Translations under genes and position numbers: made by a program | Shown: positions 44,479 through 51,923 of the stretch, in pieces | Layout: every line of letters begins with the position of its first letter | How positions within the stretch are numbered: the stretch's first letter is position 1 | Notes under the pieces: model-generated | The model's database searches: none | What the model saw: only the letters and a program-made list of their open reading frames with translations | What the model was told of the DNA's origin: nothing | NCBI GenBank assembly: GCA_017416705.1 | Contig: JAFQBG010000007.1 | Span: 27,674-91,673, forward strand | Reading direction: 5' to 3' | DNA: 64,000 bases | From: Bacteroidaceae bacterium | Lineage (GTDB): Bacteria; Bacteroidota; Bacteroidia; Bacteroidales; Bacteroidaceae

Positions 44479-46329
44479 ATGGCAGAACAAGAAAAAGCAC
44501 AGGCAATAGACCGTGTGATAGTACGTTTCTCGGGCGACTCGGGAGACGGAATGCAATTGGCCGGTAACATATTCTCGACAATATCGGCCATTGTGGGAAA
44601 CGACATCTGTACATTCCCCGACTATCCGGCCGACATACGCGCACCGCAAGGTGTGCTAACAGGAGTTTCGGGTTTCCAAGTACACATTGGCGCCGACAAG
44701 GTATATACCCCCGGCGACAAATGCGACGTACTCATAGCCATGAACCCCGCAGCGTTAAAGACACAGTACAAACACTGCAAGCCGACGGCAGCAATAATCA
44801 TCGACACCGACTCGTTCACCGCAAAAGACCTTGAAAAAGCCGAGTTCAAGACCGACGACCCCATAGCCGAGCTTGGAATAACATGCGAAGTAGTACCCTG
44901 CCCCATAACATCGCTCTGCATAGAGACACTCAAAGATAGCGGTCTCGACAACAAAAGCATAGTACGATGCAAGAACATGTTGGCATTGGGCCTTGTATGT
45001 TGGCTGTTCGACCGCGACCTCACGCTTGCCCAGAACATGCTACGAGCAAAATTCGCCAAAAAGCCCGACATAGCCGAGGCAAACATAAAAGTGCTACGTG
45101 CCGGCTACGACATGGGACACAACACCCACGCATCCATCTCGCACACATATAGCATAGAGAGCCAAAACAAGGCAAAAGGCCGTTACATGGACATCAACGG
45201 CAACAAAGCCACCGCATACGGCCTTATGGCAGCAGCCGAAAAAGCCGGCATGCGCCTGTTCTTGGGTTCATACCCCATAACACCCGCCACCGATATCCTG
45301 CACGAACTGGCAAAACACAAATCAATGGGAGTCATCACCATGCAGGCCGAGGACGAGATTGCCGGATGCGCATCGGCAGTGGGAGCGGCATACGCAGGAG
45401 CACTTGCCTGCACATCGACATCGGGCCCCGGAATATGCCTCAAAAGCGAAGCCATAAACCTTGCCGTAATAACCGAGCTGCCTTTGGTCATCATCGACGT
45501 ACAGCGTGGCGGCCCCTCGACAGGCCTCCCCACAAAATCGGAGCAAACCGACCTGTTGCAAGCCCTGTTCGGACGCAACGGCGAGAGCCCCATCCCCGTA
45601 GTGGCAGCCACATCGCCCACCGACTGTTTCGACTCGGCATACTTGGCAGCAAAAATAGCCGTGGAGCACATGACACCCGTCATACTGCTCAGCGACGCCT
45701 TCATAGCCAACGGCTCGGCAGCATGGCGACTGCCCAACCTTGCCGACTACCCGGCCATCACACCCAACTACGTCACACCCGACATGCGCGAGGGCTGGAC
45801 ACCCTACAAACGCAACCCCGACACACTCGTTCGTTACTGGGCTGTCCCCGGCACCCCCGAATTCATGCACCGCATAGGAGGACTCGAAAAGAGTAACGCC
45901 ACAGGAGCCATAAGCAACGACCCCGACAACCACCACCTGATGGTTCAGCAACGTGCCGAGAAGGTTGCACGCATAGCCGACAGCCTGCCCCCCTTGAAAG
46001 TCGAGGGCAACCAAGATGCCGACCTGCTCATAGTTGGTTTCGGAGGCACATACGGCCACCTGCACGACGCCATGCAACAGATGAACAACGAAGGCAAAAA
46101 AGTGGCATTGGCACATTTCAACGTCATAAACCCCTTGCCACGCGGCACACAAGAGACACTTGCACGCTACAAAAAAGTCGTAGTAGCCGAACAGAACATG
46201 GGACAATTGGCAGCCTACCTGCGCATGAAAACCAACGGCATCGACATACGTCAATACAACGAAGTAAAAGGGCAACCATTCAACGTCAGCACATTAGTGG
46301 ATGCCTTCACCAAAATTATGGAGGAATAA
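44479..46329 (+). CDS. korA: 2-oxoglutarate:ferredoxin oxidoreductase, fused gamma-alpha subunit
   Basis: 616 residues. The N-terminal gamma domain (VIVRFSGDSGDGMQLAGNIF, DYPADIRAPQGVLTGVSGFQ) is followed by the alpha pyrimidine domain (YPITPATDILHELAKH, MQAEDEIAGCASAVGAAYAG) and a C-terminal domain II (NQDADLLIVGFGGTYGH, VVVAEQNMGQL). The fusion is normal for Kor enzymes of Bacteroidota. With KorB it oxidatively decarboxylates 2-oxoglutarate to succinyl-CoA and reduces ferredoxin (or runs in reverse), in the cytoplasm. The substrate could also be another 2-oxoacid; 2-oxoglutarate is the closest match. KorB begins 3 nt after the stop. A 15-bp hairpin precedes the gene. Confidence 0.95.
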   Translation: MAEQEKAQAIDRVIVRFSGDSGDGMQLAGNIFSTISAIVGNDICTFPDYPADIRAPQGVLTGVSGFQVHIGADKVYTPGDKCDVLIAMNPAALKTQYKHCKPTAAIIIDTDSFTAKDLEKAEFKTDDPIAELGITCEVVPCPITSLCIETLKDSGLDNKSIVRCKNMLALGLVCWLFDRDLTLAQNMLRAKFAKKPDIAEANIKVLRAGYDMGHNTHASISHTYSIESQNKAKGRYMDINGNKATAYGLMAAAEKAGMRLFLGSYPITPATDILHELAKHKSMGVITMQAEDEIAGCASAVGAAYAGALACTSTSGPGICLKSEAINLAVITELPLVIIDVQRGGPSTGLPTKSEQTDLLQALFGRNGESPIPVVAATSPTDCFDSAYLAAKIAVEHMTPVILLSDAFIANGSAAWRLPNLADYPAITPNYVTPDMREGWTPYKRNPDTLVRYWAVPGTPEFMHRIGGLEKSNATGAISNDPDNHHLMVQQRAEKVARIADSLPPLKVEGNQDADLLIVGFGGTYGHLHDAMQQMNNEGKKVALAHFNVINPLPRGTQETLARYKKVVVAEQNMGQLAAYLRMKTNGIDIRQYNEVKGQPFNVSTLVDAFTKIMEE

Positions 46330-46332
46330 GAT

Positions 46333-47337
46333 ATGAGCGAATATAAAGCACAAGACTATAAGTTCGGACAACCCAGATGGTGTCCGGGTTGCGGCGACCA
46401 CGCATTCTTGGGTGCATTGCACAAGGCAATGAGCGAGCTTGGAGTAGCACCGCACGACATAGCTGTAATTTCGGGAATAGGCTGCTCATCGCGTCTGCCC
46501 TACTACATGAACACCTATGGCTTCCACACCATCCATGGACGTGCAGCCGCCATAGCCACAGGAGCAAAGACAGCCAACCCCAACCTCACCGTATGGCAAA
46601 TATCGGGCGACGGCGACGGCCTTGCCATTGGAGGAAACCATTTCATACATGCCGTACGTCGTAACATCGACCTGAACATGATACTGCTGAACAACCGCAT
46701 ATACGGACTCACCAAGGGACAATACTCCCCCACATCGGTACGCGGTTTCGTCAGCAAATCGTCGCCCTATGGCACTGTCGAAGACCCATTCCGTCCCGCC
46801 GAGTTATGTTTTGGCGCACGAGGCAACTTTTTTGCCCGTTGCGTAGCCACCGACATGACAGCCGCAGTGGAGTGTCTTAAAGCAGCCGCCAAGCACAAGG
46901 GAGCATCGGTAACCGAGGTACTGCAAAACTGTGTCATATTCAACAACGGCACACACGAGAGCGTATATACCAAGGAGGGACGCGCCAAGAACGCCATATA
47001 CCTTGAACATGGCAAGCCCATGCTCTTTGGCGAGAATAACGAATACGGCATAGCGCAAGAAGGGTTCGGACTTAAAGTAGTTAAGATTGGCGAGAACGGA
47101 ATAACCGAAAAGGACATCCTTGTTCACGACGCCCATTGCCCCGACCCCACATTGCACCTGAAACTGGCCCTCATGGAAGGCCCCGACTTCCCCATAGCAT
47201 TGGGCGTTATACGCGATGTCGAGGCACCCACCTACAACGACAGCGTACATGCACAGTTGCACGAGATAGAAGCCAAAAAGCCCTATCACAATTTTGCCGA
47301 GCTATTGGAAACCAACGAGATTTGGGAAATAAAATAG
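46333..47337 (+). CDS. korB: 2-oxoglutarate:ferredoxin oxidoreductase, beta (TPP) subunit
   Basis: 334 residues. TPP-binding motifs: RWCPGCGDHAFLGALHKAM, GIGCSSRLPYYMNTYGFHTIHGR... (start only), and the classical diphosphate loop GDGDGLAIGGNHFIHAVRRN with ILLNNRIYGLTKGQ. The iron-sulfur-binding Cys residues CPGC fit a single-cluster beta subunit. Forms an alpha-beta heterodimer with KorA; electrons go to ferredoxin. Overall length and motif order are normal. It is followed by a strong terminator, so korAB forms its own unit. Confidence 0.96.
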   Translation: MSEYKAQDYKFGQPRWCPGCGDHAFLGALHKAMSELGVAPHDIAVISGIGCSSRLPYYMNTYGFHTIHGRAAAIATGAKTANPNLTVWQISGDGDGLAIGGNHFIHAVRRNIDLNMILLNNRIYGLTKGQYSPTSVRGFVSKSSPYGTVEDPFRPAELCFGARGNFFARCVATDMTAAVECLKAAAKHKGASVTEVLQNCVIFNNGTHESVYTKEGRAKNAIYLEHGKPMLFGENNEYGIAQEGFGLKVVKIGENGITEKDILVHDAHCPDPTLHLKLALMEGPDFPIALGVIRDVEAPTYNDSVHAQLHEIEAKKPYHNFAELLETNEIWEIK

Positions 47338-47360
47338 TGGCAAGGTAACAGACTGCAAAT

Positions 47361-47398
47361 AAAAAATCCTACACCAAAAATTGGTGTAGGATTTTTTA
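47361..47398 (+). terminator. Terminator of korAB
   Basis: Arms AAAAAATCCTACACCAA (47361-47377) and TTGGTGTAGGATTTTTT (47381-47397). Confidence 0.92.
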
Positions 47399-47518
47399 TT
47401 AAATAACACTGCTATTAGAAAAGAGGATAGATGAAAGATAAAAGATGATAGATAACAGAGCAAACAAGAATTTTCACAGTTAGGCTGTATTTTCTATTCC
47501 AAGGCAGTTGTTACATTC

Positions 47519-47774
47519 CTTTCTTTTCATAACTGAAAAGAAACAAAAGGTTCCGGCACAGACATCGGCAGTCGATTGACACTCGGTTCGTGAATTGCTC
47601 CTGCGGGGCAATATAACTCATTCGTGCCAATCTTGCCGCTTGTGTCTTTTGCTTGTTTCTTGGGTGTTGCGGAACTCGCTCAGTTAGTCGCAATGCGCCT
47701 AACTAACGCTCAAACAGTCCTCACACTGTTTCCAAGAAACAAGAGGACACGCGCTGTGCCTCAGACAGTGCCGG
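47519..47774. repeat. Structured non-coding element with nested inverted repeats
   Basis: Part of the 0.94-kb gene-free region 47338-48277. Seen pairings: TTTCTTTTC/GAAAAGAAA (47520-47528/47535-47543); CTTGTTTCTTGG/CCAAGAAACAAG (47652-47663/47732-47743), 12 bp perfect, enclosing AGTTAG/CTAACT (47682-47687/47699-47704) and AAACAGT/ACTGTTT (47712-47718/47725-47731), a three-way-junction plan; and CCGGCAC/GTGCCGG (47553-47559/47768-47774) tying the ends. No ORF with sensible composition. The AT-rich stretch at 47400-47518 carries the ATAACAGAG motifs seen beside the other repeats. I recall related segments as dispersed in Bacteroidales but cannot verify that here. Confidence 0.6.
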
Positions 47775-47853
47775 GTTGTTTTTTAAGTATGTTTTGCGGG
47801 TGGAAAACAAGAGCACAGAACAATATAATTAATTGTTTTGCATTCCACCCACC

Positions 47854-47921
47854 AAACATTTGTAAAATTCTCCCTCGCCGGAGAGGGAGTGGCAGCGACG
47901 CAGTCGATGACGAGGGAGTGG
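47854..47921. repeat. Dispersed repeat, module R (copy 1)
   Basis: 68 nt starting AAACATTTGTAAAATTCTCC. Contains CTCCCTC/GAGGGAG (47870-47876/47883-47889), CGAC-GCA-GTCG (47896-47906) and a further CGAGGGAG (47911-47918) able to compete for the first arm. A copy at 63688-63755 is almost identical, but its CGAC...GTCG loop is AAA in place of GCA. Confidence 0.8.
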
Positions 47922-47961
47922 AAAAACAAGAGTACAGATAACAGAGAACAGAGAAAATTTA

Positions 47962-48060
47962 CTTGCTATGAGTATCTGTCAACTCCCTCCGCATTAGTCA
48001 TCCGACTAATGCTCGTCCCTCTTCAACGAGAGACAATTATATAGTTTTGCATTCCACCCA
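47962..48060. repeat. Dispersed repeat, module L (copy 1)
   Basis: Contains CAACTCCCTCC, then hairpin GCATTAGT-CATCCG-ACTAATGC (47991-48012), then GTCCCTC-TTCAAC-GAGAGAC (48015-48034, one mismatch) and a tail reading GTTTTGCATTCCACCCAC. Copies at 63592-63687 and 63816-63923. The stretch 48061-48206 is AT-rich with short AACAGAG motifs and no gene. Confidence 0.8.
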
Positions 48061-48206
48061 CTGAATATTTAACAGAGAACAGAGCACAGAGAAAATTTGA
48101 ATATAATAAAACAGCAAAATAAACAGTTTGCATAAGAAAATAATTTTAGAAATTTAAACAACATATAAATTATGTTAATAAATAGCGTTAATTACTCTAT
48201 TTTTCT

Positions 48207-48214
48207 TAGTTTTG
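48207..48214 (+). promoter_or_regulatory. -7 promoter box of the sirtuin gene
   Basis: TAGTTTTG at 48207-48214, 63 nt before the ATG, fits TAnnTTTG. Just downstream ATGGTG...CACCAT (48222-48227/48241-48246) could fold in the leader. Confidence 0.4.
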
Positions 48215-48277
48215 TATTATGATGGTGAATTTTTGGTTTGCACCATTATATAAAAGACCAAATACAGGCAATAGTAT

Positions 48278-48973
48278 ATGAGAAAAATTGTGATACTGAC
48301 AGGTGCAGGCATGAGCGCCGAGAGCGGCATTGCTACATTCCGCGGTAGCGGTGGCATGTGGAACAACTATCCTGTGGAGCAGGTAGCTACCCCCGAGGGG
48401 TTTGCTGCCAACCCGGGGTTGGTACTGCAATTCTACAACGAGCGTCGGGCGGAACTGCTTGGTGCCGAGCCCAACGAGGGACATAGGCTTGTTGCCGATT
48501 TGGAGAAAAACAACGATGTCGTGGTGGTGACACAGAACGTTGACGACTTGCACGAACGTGCCGGCTCGACCAATGTGATACACCTGCATGGCGAACTGAT
48601 GAAAGGCTGTTCGTCGTTTGCTCCAAACGACCCGCGCATGGTGCGCACGCTCACTGCACAACACCCTGTGATAGCACTTGGCGACAAGGCCGACGACGGT
48701 TCGCAGCTACGTCCGTTCATCGTGTGGTTTGGCGAGGCTGTACCACGCATGGACGATGCCATAGCCGCACTGCGCGACATTGATATTTTTGTCATCATAG
48801 GCACTTCGCTCAATGTATATCCTGCTGCCGGCCTGCTGAACTTTGTACCTGCCGATGTACCTGTGTACCTGATAGACCCCAACGATGTGCAGGTGCGCGG
48901 TGTGCGCCAAGTGACAACCATACGCAAGGGAGCAAGCGAGGGTATGAGGGATTTGCTGAAACTAATTGGATGA
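48278..48973 (+). CDS. Sir2-family NAD-dependent protein deacylase without zinc Cys
   Basis: 231 residues. Sirtuin motifs: LTGAGMSAESGIATFRG (Rossmann start), TQNVDDLHERAG, the catalytic His104 in HLHGEL, and FIVWFGEAVP, GTSLNVYPAAGL. The four zinc-binding Cys usually between HGE and FGE are missing: only one Cys (MKGCSS) is there. Tyr53 and Arg56 (FYNERR) are the pair that marks class III sirtuins, which prefer succinyl or malonyl lysine, so a desuccinylase/demalonylase is likely. Works in the cytoplasm, consuming NAD. Followed 63 nt later by rubredoxin. Confidence 0.88.
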   Translation: MRKIVILTGAGMSAESGIATFRGSGGMWNNYPVEQVATPEGFAANPGLVLQFYNERRAELLGAEPNEGHRLVADLEKNNDVVVVTQNVDDLHERAGSTNVIHLHGELMKGCSSFAPNDPRMVRTLTAQHPVIALGDKADDGSQLRPFIVWFGEAVPRMDDAIAALRDIDIFVIIGTSLNVYPAAGLLNFVPADVPVYLIDPNDVQVRGVRQVTTIRKGASEGMRDLLKLIG

Positions 48974-49036
48974 TTGACTATAATTTTAAAAACCAAAAAG
49001 GAATATAATTTGTTTAATTGTATAAAAAAGAACGTT

Positions 49037-49201
49037 ATGAAAAAATTTGTTTGTACAGTATGTAACTGGGTTTACGACCCTGAGATTGGCGACCCCGAAT
49101 CGGGCATAGAGCCCGGCACACCCTTCGAGAGCATCCCCGAGGATTGGGTATGCCCCTTGTGCGGTGTAGGCAAGGAGGATTTCGAGCCTGTCGAGGAGTA
49201 A
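49037..49201 (+). CDS. Rubredoxin
   Basis: 54 residues from ATG 49037; the upstream in-frame start would add an atypical 21-residue head. The iron site is formed by CTVC (Cys6, Cys9) and CPLC (Cys39, Cys42), and the core [13 protein letters not shown] and [18 protein letters not shown] are canonical. It is a one-electron carrier in the cytoplasm, usually in oxygen or peroxide detoxification in anaerobes. It shares a strand with the sirtuin, and the two may be co-transcribed. Partner reductases are not in the window. Confidence 0.96.
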   Translation: MKKFVCTVCNWVYDPEIGDPESGIEPGTPFESIPEDWVCPLCGVGKEDFEPVEE

Positions 49202-49260
49202 CACACATGGGTAGCATGGGATAACACCCCCAATGCCGCCTGTGTATATAATTGTACCCT

Positions 49261-49299
49261 AATAAAAAAGATGAACATCAGATGTTCATCTTTTTTATT
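49261..49299. terminator. Bidirectional terminator between rubredoxin and the YgiQ-like gene
   Basis: AATAAAAAAGATGAACATC and GATGTTCATCTTTTTTATT pair around one A. Its right arm overlaps the last codons of the minus-strand YgiQ-like gene. Confidence 0.9.
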
Positions 49300-51140
49300 A
49301 GGTCGTTGCGTCCCATTTGTTTTAGTACGTTGCGCAGTTGCTTGCGTTCCTCGGGTTTGTACCAGAAGAAGAACATGCGTTGCGACTCTTTCTCGCGCAT
49401 GCTGTGTGCGCAATAGACCTTCTGGCCATCCTCGGGGTTTATGCCTGTGTAATACATCTCGGTGGACATGGTCATGGGGGTGGGTGTAAAGTCCTGCACC
49501 TGCTCCAAATGGAAATTAAGTTCCTTGGTGGCTGCTGCAAGCTCGGCCATATCCTCGATGGTGCTGCCGGGATGACTGCTTATGAAGTATGGTATTATCT
49601 GCTGTTTCAGATTGTATTTGCTGTTTATGCCGTCGAATATGCGCTTGAATTGGTGGAACAAACGAAACGATGGTTTGCGCATGAGGCCGAGCACCCTATC
49701 CGATGTATGCTCGGGGGCTACTTTAAGTCGTCCGCTCACATGGTTCCTGATAAGTTCCTCGGTGTATTGCTGCGCTGCGCTGTCGAGCGCGGCATCGCCG
49801 CTCTTGTGCAACAGCATGTCGTAACGTACTCCACTGCCAATAAAACTTTTTTTGATACGTGGCATGGCATCGACCTTTTTGTATAGGGCAAGCAGGGCTG
49901 TATGGTCGATATTGAGGTTGGGGCACACCTTGGGTTGTATGCACGAGGGGCGCGAACATTTGGCACATAGCTGCCCGTTGCGCCCTTTCATCATGTACAT
50001 ATTGGCCGATGGGCCGCCAAGGTCGGACAGGTAGCCTTTGAAATCGGGCATGCGGGTTATTTGCTCCACCTCGCGCAGTATGCTTGCCTCGCTACGGTTG
50101 GCAATGAATTTACCTTGGTGCGCCGATATGGTACAGAAGGCGCATCCTCCGAAACATCCGCGATGTATATTCACCGAAAATTTTATCATGTCGTAGGCAG
50201 GAATGCGCTTGCCCTTGTATTTGGGGTGCGGCAGACGGGTGTAGGGAAGGTCGAAGCTATGGTCCAACTGCTCGGTTGTCATCGTGGGGTATGGAGGGTT
50301 TATCACCACGTAGCCATCGTTGCCGTAGGATTGTATGAGCCGTTTGGCTGTTTGTTTGTTCGACTCTTTTTCTATTGCCAAGAAGTTGGCTGCCTGTTTT
50401 TGCTTGCTCTCCATGCACTCGGCATGGGGATGCAGTATCTTGTCGTCGGGAGTGGCGGTCGGCGTCTGCGCCTTGGCTACACGATGCCCCGTCTGGGGTA
50501 TGTCGGCTGTTAGTTCACGTACGCGCTCGGCAGGAACATATTCTGCTACGGTGCGTGTCAGTTCGGCATGCAACGTGCGTGCTATCGCGCCTATCGGCTG
50601 CTCGCCCATGCCATACACGAGTATGTCGGCGTTGCTGTCTATGAGTATGCTTTTTTGCAATTTGTCCTGCCAATAGTCGTAGTGGGTGAAACGGCGCATG
50701 GATGCCTCGATGCCTCCAATGACAACCGCCGAGTCGGGGAACAGTTTTTTTATGGCATGGGAATAGACGGTTGTAGCATACTCGGGGCGCATGCTGTGCT
50801 TGCCGTCGGGCGAATAGGCATCCTCGGAACGAAATCGTTTGGCGGCGGTGTATTTGTTCACCATGGAATCCATGCAACCAGCCGATATGCCGAAGAAAAG
50901 ACGAGGACGCCCCATTTTCTTAAAGTCGCGCAAGTCGTCTTGCCAGTTGGGTTGTGGTATTATGGCTACGCGCAACCCCTCGGCCTCTAACAAACGACCT
51001 ATGACTGCCGCCCCAAACGAGGGGTGATCGACATAGGCGTCGCCGCTTATTATAACGACATCAACATAGTCCCAACCGCGCATTTGCAGTTCCTTGCGCG
51101 TGGTGGGCAGCCAATCGGTTATTTTTCTATCATTGGTCAT
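49278..51140 (-). CDS. YgiQ-family radical SAM protein
   Basis: 620 residues, standard for the family. The radical SAM cluster motif is GCFGGCAFCTISAHQGK (CXXXCXXC). The N-terminus (ITDWLPTTRKELQMRGWDY, HPSFGAAVIGRLLEAEG) is the B12-binding-like domain, and C-terminal blocks such as KVAPEHTSDRVLGLMRKP and QDFTPTPMTMSTEMYYTG are typical. The chemistry of YgiQ proteins is not known. The last two codons overlap a terminator arm. It ends a minus-strand run that starts at 57594; its start overlaps the previous gene by 11 nt. Confidence 0.95.
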   Translation of the reverse strand: MTNDRKITDWLPTTRKELQMRGWDYVDVVIISGDAYVDHPSFGAAVIGRLLEAEGLRVAIIPQPNWQDDLRDFKKMGRPRLFFGISAGCMDSMVNKYTAAKRFRSEDAYSPDGKHSMRPEYATTVYSHAIKKLFPDSAVVIGGIEASMRRFTHYDYWQDKLQKSILIDSNADILVYGMGEQPIGAIARTLHAELTRTVAEYVPAERVRELTADIPQTGHRVAKAQTPTATPDDKILHPHAECMESKQKQAANFLAIEKESNKQTAKRLIQSYGNDGYVVINPPYPTMTTEQLDHSFDLPYTRLPHPKYKGKRIPAYDMIKFSVNIHRGCFGGCAFCTISAHQGKFIANRSEASILREVEQITRMPDFKGYLSDLGGPSANMYMMKGRNGQLCAKCSRPSCIQPKVCPNLNIDHTALLALYKKVDAMPRIKKSFIGSGVRYDMLLHKSGDAALDSAAQQYTEELIRNHVSGRLKVAPEHTSDRVLGLMRKPSFRLFHQFKRIFDGINSKYNLKQQIIPYFISSHPGSTIEDMAELAAATKELNFHLEQVQDFTPTPMTMSTEMYYTGINPEDGQKVYCAHSMREKESQRMFFFWYKPEERKQLRNVLKQMGRNDLIKKMNI

Positions 51141-51462
51141 CGTCGGCAGTGTCTGTTATCACTATGTTTGCCTGCTGACGAGCCAACCACGCATGATAGC
51201 ATGCTATTAGGTTGTTAAGGCCGAGTGCTTTCATATTGTCGTCGAATAGTACCCAGCATAACCCCACAAGCGCGTCGGTGTCGTTTCCTTGCGACACAAT
51301 GAGCGAACGCACTGTATAGCGTAATTTTTCCAAGGATTCTTCGTCTATTATCCCCACACTGTTGGCTATGCGCTCAAAGAGCGAATAGCGTTGTATTGTT
51401 CGCAGATTATCCTCTGTGACCTCAATTGTTCTGGTGCCTGTGGCATTTGCGTTTATTATCAT
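51130..51462 (-). CDS. Small helical protein of unknown function
   Basis: 110 residues. N-terminal strand segment (ATGTRTIEVTEDNL), then helices (YSLFERIANSVGI, EESLEKLRYTVRSLIV, NLIACYHAWLARQQAN) and an acidic tail (TDTADDD). No signal peptide or membrane segment, so cytoplasmic. Its 3' end overlaps the YgiQ gene start by 11 nt, and tsaE ends 22 nt upstream of its start. I do not recognise the family; being in a compact unit with conserved genes it is probably real. Confidence 0.65.
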   Translation of the reverse strand: MIINANATGTRTIEVTEDNLRTIQRYSLFERIANSVGIIDEESLEKLRYTVRSLIVSQGNDTDALVGLCWVLFDDNMKALGLNNLIACYHAWLARQQANIVITDTADDDQ

Positions 51463-51484
51463 AGTGCAGATATTGAGAAACTGT

Positions 51485-51919
51485 TTATTCTTCGTTTAAT
51501 ATTATTTTTATTGTTCTGGTGCCGTTGTCGTTCTCGTGGATGCAGACTTTTACAGCCTCCTCGGGCAATAGTTCCTCGATGAGCTCGGGCCACTCGATGA
51601 AACAGTAGGCATGCCCGTCGAAATACTCTTCGTAGCCCATGTTATAGACCTCGGCAAGTTCTTTTATACGATAGAAATCGAAATGATAGATGGTGTTGCC
51701 GACGGCATCCTCGTATTCGTTCACAATGGCAAATGTGGGCGAGTTTATGGCATCCTGCACCCCCATGGCCTCGCACACGCTTTTTATGAATGTGGTCTTG
51801 CCTACCCCCATATTGCCATAGAAGGCAAATATGCGGTTGTCGCCCATTTCCTGTACAAACCGAGCGGCTGCCGATGGGTATTCATCCAAGCTGTTTATTT
51901 CTATTATATTGTATTTCAT
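51485..51919 (-). CDS. tsaE: tRNA threonylcarbamoyladenosine biosynthesis ATPase TsaE
   Basis: 144 residues. P-loop GNMGVGKTTFIKSVCEAMGV, NSPTFAIVNEYED (switch-like strand with Thr), and HFDFYRIKELAEVYNMGYEE, all TsaE signatures; ends with the EWPELIEELLPEEAV region. It drives turnover of the TsaB-TsaD complex in N6-threonylcarbamoyl-adenosine synthesis, a tRNA modification in the cytoplasm. Length is normal. It starts 4 nt after porX ends, on the same strand, so is co-transcribed with it. Confidence 0.95.
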   Translation of the reverse strand: MKYNIIEINSLDEYPSAAARFVQEMGDNRIFAFYGNMGVGKTTFIKSVCEAMGVQDAINSPTFAIVNEYEDAVGNTIYHFDFYRIKELAEVYNMGYEEYFDGHAYCFIEWPELIEELLPEEAVKVCIHENDNGTRTIKIILNEE

Positions 51920-51923
51920 GCGT

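Noticed and set aside
45322-46275. 317-codon minus-strand frame antisense to korA
   Set aside because: korA is certain by motifs; the antisense product is rich in Cys, Val and Gly with no family features.
47624-48044. Two open frames (105 and 68 codons) in the repeat region
   Set aside because: They lie across inverted repeats, with no signal or family features, and each differs between repeat copies.
47854-48060. CRISPR-like array interpretation of the repeats
   Set aside because: Copies are not regularly spaced, differ in order, and have no spacer-like segments or cas genes in the window.
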